Shown piece after piece: positions 1-11,200 of a stretch of 64,000 nucleotides of DNA. Below the pieces are notes generated by a model. The model worked only from the letters and a program-made list of their open reading frames with translations. It did not search any database and had not been told where the DNA came from. This stretch comes from Zonotrichia leucophrys gambelii. Its lineage: Eukaryota > Chordata > Aves > Passeriformes > Passerellidae. The stretch's first letter is position 1, and the number at the start of each line of letters is the position of its first letter. Both the position numbers and the translations under genes were made by a program. The stretch spans positions 2,687,501 through 2,751,500 of the forward strand of contig NC_088174.1 of NCBI RefSeq assembly GCF_028769735.1, written 5' to 3'.

Positions 1-2534
1 GATTAAACTCAGCTTTGCAGCATATTCCTGATAAAATGGTCTATTCCTGCTGCTGGGTATGCATGGCTGCACCTCCATCCATCCTGTCAAAACTCAGTGA
101 AACTTCCTTCTCTCCAGCTTTAGGCTGCCATCTACTGACACTTGGGCAATCCCAAAACACCCAAAATCAGGTCACCTGAAATTTTTCATTAAGGCAAGAA
201 TAACACCAGGGGGACAGAGTGCAATCAGAAGTCTTGGATAATATAAAACACAACCAGATTTGATCTGAATTACAGACAAGTGAATTGCCACCTTGCAGCT
301 GAAAGTCACCTCAGGAATGTCCTCAGCTTTCTTCCAGGAGATAAAATATCAGTCTGGTTTAAGTGAGCTGCACAAGGAATGTCAAAACCACAACACATCC
401 CCACAGCATGCAAAGCAACTCTAATAATAAGATAAATAATACCCAACTTGGCAGAACAGACTTACTCTTAATTGTTTTCAGACTTAGCACAATTTCTGGA
501 ATTTCTTTCCTTGAAATGAAGTAAAAGATATTCTAGGATCCAAGTAGTAACTCAGAGTAAATGTTTTACCAGCTCTAAGCCTGACCTCAGTTCCAGCACT
601 CTCAGCTCATGACAATTTGCTGCACCTTGGAGAAAAGCCACCAGTTGGGTTCAACAATTCAGTACTAAAAAGGCCAATATTTGAGGAGCAATGTAGGATT
701 TGTCAGCAAGGACAGTTTAATCTTTTATAATTTACTGAGAATGTTTTGTCTCAGACTAAATTCAAACTGCCTTCTAAAGAATAAAATTAATTCTAGGGCA
801 GTGATCAACAGCAGAGAATTGATTACACCTCTGACCACACACACCAGTGCCAGTCACCTTAATCATGCCATTTTAAGGGGATTTAAAAGTGTTTTGAATC
901 TTACATGTGAAGAGAAAGGAATCAAGAAGATATTTCTTTCCAAGCAAAAAACCCAAACAAAACAAACCCCAAACTTTTAAAACAAGTCTAGAAGACAATT
1001 ATGAAAATCCACATATGAATTCCAAATGCACTCAGGCTTGTCCAAGCCAATGTATTTCTGAATTTCCCACCTGCCACAGAAACATTTCCCCATTTTATTT
1101 CATGACTTTTGTACCTTCCCAGTTTTGACAGAATGAAAACCACTGAGTGACTACACACAAAGCCTTCCTTTAATTGTAAGTAACCATCTCTAGCAGGGAC
1201 AGATCCTTTCTCTAGTCCTCACTTCATTAAAAACTGTGATTCATTCACATGAAGGTAAAGAAATTAAATTAAAAAACCACCTCAAAACCTGCTGTTTAGA
1301 GTAAGTGAATGACAGTAAAATATGAAAAAGCCCAAACTCAGTACAATTATTCATGGTTTGTTTGGCAGCAGTGCAGCACTGATATCTTGAACTAACATCT
1401 TGGCTACAGTTCAGCAGCAGAGATTTCCATCCATTTGTGGGGTTTTTCCCTTGTTCTTCCAAAACACAAACGCAAATCATTATGGACAGAACATTCCTCA
1501 AAATGTGATAAAGGAATGTAAAGCTTACAGGGACCTCAGGGGATCATTTAGATCATTTTCTCCATCTGAGATTAGGGGCATGAGAAAGGGGCAGAGCTGA
1601 CAGAAGTGGGAAACTCCACAGCCCCTCTCCTGCTAAAACACTGGGCAGTAACACCTAATTTATTTATTCACCCAATTTGCTACAAATCTGAGTGAATTCT
1701 GCCCTTTGCTTTCTCCTGATCATGTCAAAACCAACTGATAACACTCCTTTCATTAACCAGATCTTAAATAGTGGAAAATTTTAGGGTTTTTTTTTTTTTC
1801 TAGGCTTAAAATCCCTACTCATGCAATCCTTCCTCAAAGTCTTCATCTTCTCACCCTTCTTACTGTACCTGCACAGGTTAATATATTGAAATACATAAAA
1901 GATTGATATATATATAGATATACACAGTTCTCCTGTTCCTCTGAAGAACTTTATACAGCTGCCAATTAAAGAGAAGTCTCCAAGTTAAACAGTATCAGAA
2001 TTTTTGTTAGTAGCAACAAGTTTAAAAAAAAATGAAGTGATTTTAGTTCTTCAAGCAGAGCACAGCAGTGACCAATGACCAACAGCCCTTCAGCAGTGGC
2101 ACAAGGCAGCCTGGAAACCCTGTGTGTGTTTAAAATCCTGCCATTCTTCCACACAGCTGAGCTGGTTAATTAATGAAATCACTTCTCCACCCATAAACTT
2201 TGGCTAAACCTTCCCCCACTGCTCCCCTCGACAGTGCAACACAACCTTCTCCCACACAGTGTCCTACCCAGCAGTATTCACCAGACACATCTCATTAAAT
2301 TAGCACTGAAATCCCAAATTTGCAGGTTTTTGAATGGGAAATGCTCCCAGAGGCCAAGGTTTCCCTATTTCCAATCCCAGCAGGAGCCAGCACATGGTTT
2401 TCTCCTTCAATGTCCATGCTGACCCACCAGGAGAGCAAGAAACAAAGGAGAATCTTGCAATGCACACTCAGCCAATCCAAACGACTCCAAAAATTAATGG
2501 GTAACAACACACTGACACTTCTGTCCTGCAATTA
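1..2534. other. ATRX intron 19 (partial), no feature seen
   Basis: AT-rich intronic sequence with short chance reading frames only. I looked for the exon that should follow, which carries the DEGH box, and did not find it, so that exon lies left of position 1. Confidence 0.7.
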
Positions 2535-2537
2535 AAA

Positions 2538-3140
2538 CAGAGAAAGGGATGAGGCAACATGAAATGCCCTCAAGTTGTGCCAGGAGAGGTTCAGGCTGGA
2601 TATTAGGAAAATTTCTTCCCTGTAAGAGTGGTTAAGCACAGAAGGAACTGCCCAAGGAGGTGGTGGAGTCAAAAATGAGTAGACATGGAAGATGAGGGCA
2701 CAGTTTAGTGGGCATGGTGACCCTGTGTCACAGAGAAAAAATGAGGGCCTTTGTCGGGGGTTGCAGCCATTTGTCAGTGAGGGGAGACTCAGACACTCAA
2801 TATGAGTGATAAGCAAATTCCGTTTATTGAAGAGAGCATCAAACACTTATACAGCAAATAATAAGCTTATGAATATTCTGTAAGCCAAGCAATCTATTGG
2901 TTAAACTATACCATGAACTCTTCCTCATTCCTTAGGGGTTACATCTCTCTTTTCTCATGCCTCTTTCACTGTTTGTTATCACACCACAGCTAGGCCCAAG
3001 GACACTGCTATCTGTGCAGGTGCAGGACTTGGAATTAGCCCCAGTTTTGTACTTTTCCAGTCCTTAGCAGCTAAATTCCCAACAACCCTGCACTCCACCC
3101 TGGAGGTCTCTGCCAGCCTTGAAGTTTCCATGATTCTACA
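2538..3140 (+). mobile_element. CR1 LINE 3' fragment interrupted by a solo LTR
   Basis: Positions 2538-2725 and 3091-3140 read together as the 3' end of an avian CR1 retrotransposon. Hallmarks are CTCAAGTTGTGCCAGGAGAG, GGCTGGATATTAGGAAAA, GAGGTGGTGGAGTC and a terminal ATGATTCTA. The fragment is in sense orientation on the plus strand and is split by the LTR at 2726-3084. CR1 is the dominant LINE of bird genomes. The 5' portion is absent, as is usual for CR1 copies. The match is from memory of the consensus. Confidence 0.85.
2726..3084 (-). mobile_element. Solo LTR, family A copy 1, nested in CR1
   Basis: A 359-bp element. Read on the minus strand it begins TGTTGGGAATTTAGCTGC and ends CTGTGACA. 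It is flanked by a perfect 6-bp target-site duplication, ACCCTG, at 2720-2725 and 3085-3090. An AATAAA-type signal lies internally. Copies of the same family lie at 19865-20220 and 54546-54874. No internal retroviral sequence adjoins it, so it is a solo LTR left by recombination. A 6-bp duplication is typical of class II (ERVK-like) avian elements. Confidence 0.93.
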
Positions 3141-5116
3141 AAAATTATTAGGGAGTTATTTCAAGGTTGGCTTTCCCCATGGTCTGATTGCACTCTCTCA
3201 ACCAGTCCTAGAAGAGAACAGAGCAGGAGGCTCCGTGTTCATCTGGAATTATCCAGAATCTCTGAGGGTGAATGTGCTGCAGCTTCCAAACTCAATTAAA
3301 GTGCACAAGGCACGAGCTGAGCGCAGACACTGCCCTGGACAGGGCCTGAGGAGCCCTGGAGGGAGAACACGAACACAGAGGGTGTAAAAGCCATGGGCTG
3401 GGACAGGGAAGGCCACACCAGTCACTGTCTCCCCCTAACATCCCTCAGTCCAGGATTTCTGGGCTTACACAAACACAAATCCATGAAGGGACAATGTTAC
3501 TGCAAACACACACGGCAACAACCCCTATGTTTGTCCTCCCTTACAATTCCCACCAGGAAAAAAACCCCACAAAAATCAATTATTGCATAACATTTTATTT
3601 CATCTTGCTCTGTACCAGAACAAGACCAGAACATCTTGTTCTGTACCAGATCAATACCCACTAAATACAGAATTACTGTCCTGTCACCACTACTTTGACA
3701 CAGAAATTCACACCTTTTCTCCCTTAGTTTTCACTTCCTTGACAATATTCCCAATAAATGCAATATCCTGAGAAAATCAGACACAGAATAGCACTGACAG
3801 AAGAGGGTTCCCCCCTCTTTTTTGGTTTGTTGTTGGGTTTTTGTTTTATTTAATAACTACAGCTTAGGTAGGAGGAGTCAAAAATCCCATTGGCAAGAAA
3901 TGCATTTCCTTCACTGCTTAAATACTGTGTGTGGAATCAACACATGATATATCAACAAAAACAGATAAATAGTTCATCAGCTGCTGAACTGGAGCTTCCC
4001 TGACTCCACAGCCATTGCATGACTTAGTCAAGCTGGCAGAAAATTAATTAATGTTTGAGCTGCTCCAACAGCATTTCTGCAGAGCTGGGAGATGGCAATT
4101 CCACTTGGCCAATGCCAAAAATCATAAAGGTATTTTTCCCCTTAGAATAATAATCTCTTTTGTCTGTTAGAATAGAATTCACAGCCCTACCTTACTAGGA
4201 AACTTGACAAAATCAAGCTCAGCAATTACAATTACCAATCAGAAAGAGGGAAAAAAAAAAGAAAACCAATCACACTGTCAATGTAAAGTCCATCAGATAA
4301 TTAAAATTTAAGAAAACCCAGCTCCACTTACTCTGCCTTCCATACCTGCATTCTCAACGAGAAATACCACCAGTACAGCAAAGTTGTAAAACTTTTAAAA
4401 CCAGCTTTTAAGACATTCAGCATAACCCTAAGTTATTTTAGGTATCAGTTGCCAGTTCAGAATTTGCAGAGAAATGTTGCTATTTTGGTGAATGATCCTA
4501 ATCCTAAAATTTTTAGTCCTTTTTGGGGACCACCTGAGAAATCAGTTACAGCAACTTGGAATATTCTCAAGTGCTTCCAAACATGTTGACATAAGTTTGC
4601 TAAGTTCAGCTCAGCTCAAACCAGACATCTGTTTCCCAAGACTGAAAAAAATAATTAACTGCTTTATCTGCAGTAATTATTATTATTTATTCCCTTAATT
4701 AGCACTTCATTAACACTTGTTTTTTCACACTTCTAAGGTACACTGTCTATTTTCAAGTGTACTTGCCCCCTTAGTGGTTGATTTCCATCAAGGACAAAAC
4801 AGCTTGTGGTTGTAACAAATTAACAGATTAAAACAGCCTTGGGTGCCCAACAAAAAACTCAAATTACTTTGCAAAAGAAGCAGAGCCAGGAAATAAAAAT
4901 ACTTAACAGGAAAAGTTACAAATTCCTTGTATTTGATTTAATAGAAAAGATTGTTACAGAAATCTATTTACAAAAGCAGATGGGGGAGATTCTGAACAAA
5001 TTTCTGTAACTCAGCAAAGAAAATCTGATTAATCTTACCAACACTATTTATTATCTTTGCTCATATACATAAACCTGCAAGTCCAAACTATACAAGCTGT
5101 ATAAATTTTCACTTAC
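3141..5116. other. ATRX intron 19 continued, no feature seen
   Basis: AT-rich intron between the CR1 fragment and exon 19. I see only short homopolymer runs, for example A-rich at about 4250-4262. Confidence 0.7.
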
Positions 5117-5294
5117 CTGGGTCGACTAAAGCTTTATTAAATATTTCTTTAAGTTTTCTACTCTTCACATTCCTGCCCTGTGCCAGGTTTCGATACATCT
5201 CGTAGCCAATGATCATCACACCTCCCTCATCCTGCCACTGCTGCAGCATGTAGCTCCTCTCCTGGGGCCTTTTCACAGTTGCCAGCTCATAAAC
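5117..5294 (-). CDS. ATRX: ATRX exon 19 (178 nt)
   Basis: Residues about 1610-1669 of the model, in SNF2 lobe 1. It includes [14 protein letters not shown] and [17 protein letters not shown], which are almost identical to human. The acceptor is ...TTTGGAAG and is short of pyrimidines immediately before the AG. The donor is GTAAGT. It is the last ATRX exon in the window and ends after VDPG, just before the exon that in human carries the DEGH box. Confidence 0.96.
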
Positions 5295-8200
5295 CTTCCA
5301 AAGAGGTAAAAAAACCTTTAATTCCTCTTAAAATATTCAGTAGTGGTTAATTTTTAATAGTTCTGATATATTAATTCAAAGACATTTTTCACATAGTTAA
5401 AGCACATTTCTTAGCTTTTATTTTAAGTGGTGGAGCTTCCCAATTTTGCAAATCATCCAGTTATTTCATGAAGAACTCTTTTGAAGCCTCTTACCTCTAG
5501 TTTCTCCTCATCTTCTAAACCTTCTTGCCATTTTTCAAACTCGTTCAGCCAGTTCAAGGCAGTGTTGAGTGGACACACGACCAGACCTGTCCGAAAATCC
5601 AGTTTGTCACACAGCAAGACTGTGTGGAGAAAACTTACTACCTGCAAGAGAAAACCCAGGCAGAACACCAAATAAACACCAGGAAAGAAAGAGAAATGTT
5701 ATCTATTCAATTATGTAATTAAATTAACAGCAACAGCCTTGTTTAAATGTATTTTTTGGTTAAACAAATAGAATTTCTGGTTACATTTTCATGCAGGTGT
5801 ATTTGCAGTTCATACATTCCTTACAATGTGTTCCAAGGTTGCACACATCCTTCACATACTGAGATCCTTCTTAACTGCTGAATGATTGCTTGAAAACCCT
5901 CCCTTTACATTTCACCAATCATTTTCATCAATTAAACACTTCCATCAGTAATTTTTAAGCTTTCTCCCAACCTTCATCCCAAACACAAAATAAATTCACA
6001 GTGAACTTCAGTCTTAAAGCAGTTTCTCAGGCTTTTTTCAAGGGAAATTCTCTCAGCAGGCTGTGGCAGTGTTTCCAATGATTCACCCTGCAGCCTGGCT
6101 GTGTGTTGAGGATGACAAAAAACCCAAAACCTTGTGGGTGTCACTCTGGGCTGCCTGTTTTGAGCAGCAGCAAACAAAAACAGGACTAGAAGAGATCCCA
6201 TGGCAGCTCCAGCTCTCCCACTGGAATTGGGATGTACAACACCACAAGTTCTCTCTGCATCAAATCTTGGCAACTCTGATTTAATACAGGGATTCTAAAC
6301 TGCATCACTGTGCTTGGAACACTGAGCAGCAAAGAGCTTTTAGAACAAAAGGATTTGCTGGTGGTTCTGTGTGAGATAAAACCACCCAGGAAGTCTCATG
6401 GCCACAGTCATGGGCAGCAAGTCCCCAATCCCTGATTTCCCTCATCTCTGCTGCCATCCTGCCCTGCAGCTGGCAAAGTCTGCCTGAACTCATGGCTGGT
6501 GCAGCTCTTTCAAGAGCTAAAAACAAATGGCAACAATCCCAGAGCACAGCAGTGACTGGCAAATGGACACATATGGAAAAAACAACCAGCCCAGCTTCAC
6601 ACACCAGCCTTCAAAATCATTTATACTGATAGATGTTTCTAACTGTGGCTTTCTTTGATTTATCAAGAAGTTACAGCCAAAATTACTGTCATTAACACAT
6701 CTGGATCACTGTAAAAATACCTCCTGCTCTAAGCATTTCATCAGACTACATGGTGTGTAAAGTGTAGGTGGAAAAAATCCCCCACACAACAGTTCTGCAA
6801 AGCATTGCAAATCTCCACTAAAAGGTGTGATTAACTCCTCAAGAACCACACCAGCTCAGTTTGGATCAAGTATATAAAAATACAGCTTTCCAAGGTGATT
6901 TTTGAAATGTTCTGTAGAATTGCAGGCTGTCAAAATACTGTGTCTGCCACCCCCATTTCTCTAAACAAAGCACATTTTTAGATGTGCTGGAGCTGGAGAT
7001 AAAATCCTGCTGTGCACCAGCCCAACCACAGCTCGGCCTGGGTACTGCTCATACCATGAGTGACCTCAGCTCTCTGATCACCCTCAGCTCTGGGCCACTC
7101 AAAAAATCCCCACAAACTCACCAGCACCTGACTTTACACAAAGTCTGGCATTAAAAATAAAACTCAACCAAATTTGATAAACTTGTACTTCATCAGCAGC
7201 AAATTAATTTTACAATAGTCAAGAAAATGAATCATTTAATGGAAAAAAATTAACAAGGAGGATAGAAAAACACCATTTACTTAAGATTATTCCACAGTCT
7301 TAGAAACAGGTTCCTGGAGCCTCTCCCCTGGAGCTACATTTATTTTCTTTTATCTATTTTCTGTTCTGAGTTGCAAGAGAACTACACAGCACTTGGAAAT
7401 AAATTGTGTTTCTCACCTGCAATGTTTTCCCCAGGCCCATGCAGTGAGCAAGAATGCAGCCAGAGCCAGGAGATGTCTTGGTTTTTTTTACAGATTCACA
7501 GCAGCAGTCCCACATGAACTGAACACCTGAAGAAAATTATTGAAAGTTTTCTGATTAAACATTCATTTTATTGCAGTTCACCCAGTAAGAGACAGCTGTG
7601 ATCACTGAGAGCATGGTAACTCTTAGGAAAGCATCTGTCAGGATAATTATTGATTCATTTCTGTTCAGTGGGGTCTATGTGGGATGATCTTTATCATGAA
7701 CTTGATTATATTCACAGCCTCATTGAAGATGTGGCAACTGGGTTGGAAAATATTCCTGTGAGGATGCAGATGGCCTGATCCTGGGGACAGGGAGATGAGA
7801 AGACAAATTCTGGTTTTGCCAGTGAAGGAGTTTTTATTATTCTAATTCAGTCTGCATAAGGTGCTATGCCCCTGGAGAGAAAAATATTCTTTTTTTTCCT
7901 TTAAACTCTTTCCTTACCATCTACTTGGTGTGGTTTCAGTCTGGTAACTATACTCCTGTGGACCTGCACTAATGGTTCTTTGGTTTCTTCATCTTCATCT
8001 AAAACCAGCTTGGTTGTGATGGGACATTTCAGAGGTGAGGCATCTTCAATCTCTATCACCTGCAAACAGAAAAGGCCATCAGAGGGATATTCTCACAGGA
8101 GCAACACCCAGCATCTGAGACACTTCAGATTCACCAGAACTGGAAGTTATCATTTATTTACTAAAGAGAAACCTTCAATTCTTTACTGCATCACAACTTT

Positions 8201-11200
8201 GGCACTGAAGTGAAGCAGCAGGGACCTGAAACAACTTTCTAAGGTCACAGCATCAAATAAAACCGAGTTCAAACTGCAGACAATTTGGGGCTTATAAGGC
8301 TGCACGTAAGGGATTCTCAAAAATTACTCATCAAATTACATCGAGGCTGAAGTTAAACATCATCAGGAATTCAAGTTCACAGAATTTTACACAGAAACCA
8401 GACCATACCTCTCTCAATTTCTCTCTCTCCCGTTCTCTCTCTGCGATACGTTTTCTTCTTTCTTCTTCTTCTTTAAGGGCATTTTGTGTTTCTGTTCTAA
8501 GCTTATCATCTTTAATAATCTTCCTGATCTTCTTCCTGCCTTTTCCAGGAGATTTGGAGTCATCATTGTCCTCGTTCTCAGAGTTACTCTATTAGAAATT
8601 AAGTGAAATACAAATTAGCAAGAAAATTATGGCACAGACCATGAAACCCTTCTTTCTTAGCCAAGCTCCCAGAAATTCTTACACACACAGGGGAAGTTCA
8701 GCTAATGAGAAAAAAAGCCTTTTTTAAAAGTCTGACAAAAGAAGTGCCACCTTAACTGTAATGTATTCTGAGATATCAAAGATAAGCCCAGCTGTGCAAA
8801 GGCAGTACTGAGGGCATTGTTATCATTTGAGAGCAGCTAATAATGATTATTAGTAAAGCACTTTTTTTGTTGTTATACTGAGGCTAAATCAGATCAGCCC
8901 CTACTTACACCACACAGGAAAAGAAACCCCAACACTACCAAAGCCTTAATCTGCAATTTCTCTCATCTACATTTAGATTAAAAATTCCATTTGCTTCAAT
9001 ATAATGCATTTTTATCAAGATCAAGACAGGAAAAGTTTTAGTTCAAACATAATGTTTTACCTCCACAATGGTGGCATTTTACACAATTTTAGCCTGAACT
9101 GACATTGAGAAAAGCTTTAATTTTTTACTGTACTTTGTGCAGAGGTGATTGAGATACTCTGAGCAGAAGAGACAGGAAATCCCTATTTATTACTTCAAAA
9201 CATGACAGAGCACCTTATTCTCATTTTCACTGGATGAATCCTCTTGAACCTTTATCCTCCTCCGTTTCTTTTTCTGTTTGTAGCTGCGCTGGTTTTCCTC
9301 TGCCTCTGCTTTTTTGGCAGATCTATTTTAAAAAAGCAAAAAGGCAATATTACTGATTAACCATAGTAATCCTCTGCCTCACTGAAAAACAATTAATTAA
9401 TAATTAATTAATAAGATATGCACTCCTTTTGTGCAATTAGGGCTGAATTTAGAAACTCCTTCCTGCTCAGCCCACTGGACACCCAAAGCAATGAGAAAAC
9501 CCTACAGAACCTCAGAAATATAAAGCATTAATTTTATACTGCAATCCACCAGCTGACAGTGATGTATTTGGCATTAAAATGTCCATTTTTTTGTTGATTT
9601 TTTTTTTTTTGTACTGGCTCACCAAATTGTTGTGTACCCCCTACTGTGGTACAAATTCAAAATTCCCCACATTTGCTGCAAAAGAAATTAATACTCTATA
9701 ATTCCTACAGACAAATATCATCAAGGGTTTTAAGAACTGCTCCAAAGTGCTTTAACTTTTACCATCTCCCTGCACAAAGTGCACCATTAAAACCCAAAAT
9801 AAACCCAGGGAAAGCACAGCTCAGCTTTGCCCATACCTTGTCCTTGGCCTTTGGTCATCCTCAGACTCAGTGACCTCCTCACTCACGGCAGACTCGTGGA
9901 ACTCGGAGTCATTGGAGTCATCACTGCTCACTGCAACAGAAAGCAGCGTTTATTCCATGGTGAGCACCAGGGCAGAGGCAGCAGCTCCTCCCTGCACAGC
10001 AAATCTCTAGCACTGCCAGCGTTCACTTCACACCATGTGGGGATAAACTGGTTTATACTGGGATGAACTGGGAGCGACAGGGGGATACCAGTTTATACTG
10101 GGAATGAACTGGAGGGAATTGGGAGGGACTGGGAATGGAATGGGATGATACTGGGATAAACTGGGTTATACTGGGAGACACTGGGAATGGACTGGGAGGG
10201 AACTGGGAGAGGAATGGAAGGGACTGGGTTATACTGGGCGAGACTGGGATGATACTGGGATAAACTGGTTTATACTGGGATGAACTGGGAGCGACAGGGG
10301 GATACCAGTTTATACTGGGAATGAACTGGAGGGAATTGGGAATGGACTGGGATGGAGTTGGAGGTGAACTAGGAGGGACTGGGATGGACTGGGAGGGAAT
10401 TGGGAGAGGAATGGAAGGGACTGGGTTATACTGGTTTATACTGGGCGAGACTGGGATGGACTGGGATGATACTGGGATAAACTGGGAGACCCTGGGAATG
10501 GACTGGGAGGGAACTGGGAGGGATTTGGGAGAGGAATGGAAGGGACTGGGTTATACTGGTTGAGACTGGGATGGACTGGGATGACACTGGGATAAACTGG
10601 GTTATACTGGGAGACCCTGGGAATAGACTGGGAGGGAATTGGGAGGGAATTGGGAGAGGAATGGAAGGGACTGGGTTATACTGGTTTATACTGGGCGAGA
10701 CTGGGATGGACTGGGATGATACTGGGATAAACTGGGTTATACTGGGAGACCCTGGGAATGGACTGGGAGGGATTTGGGAGAGGAATGGAAGGGACTGGGT
10801 TATACTGGTTGAGACTGGGATGGACTGGGATGACACTGGGATAAACTGGGTTATACTGGGAGACCCTGGGAATAGACTGGGAGGGAACTGGGAGGGATTT
10901 GGGAGAGGAATGGAAGGGACTGGGTTATACTGGTTTATACTGGGCGAGACTGGGATGGACTGGGATGATACTGGGATAAACTGGGTTATACTGGGAGACC
11001 CTGGGAATGGACTGGGAGGGATTTGGGAGAGGAATGGAAGGGACTGGGTTATACTGGTTTATACTGGGCGAGACTGGGATGGACTGGGATGATACTGGGA
11101 TAAACTGGGTTATACTGGGAGACCCTGGGAATGGACTGGGAGGGAACTGGGAGGGATTTGGAATGGACTGGGAGGGACTGGTTTATACTGGGAAGGAACT

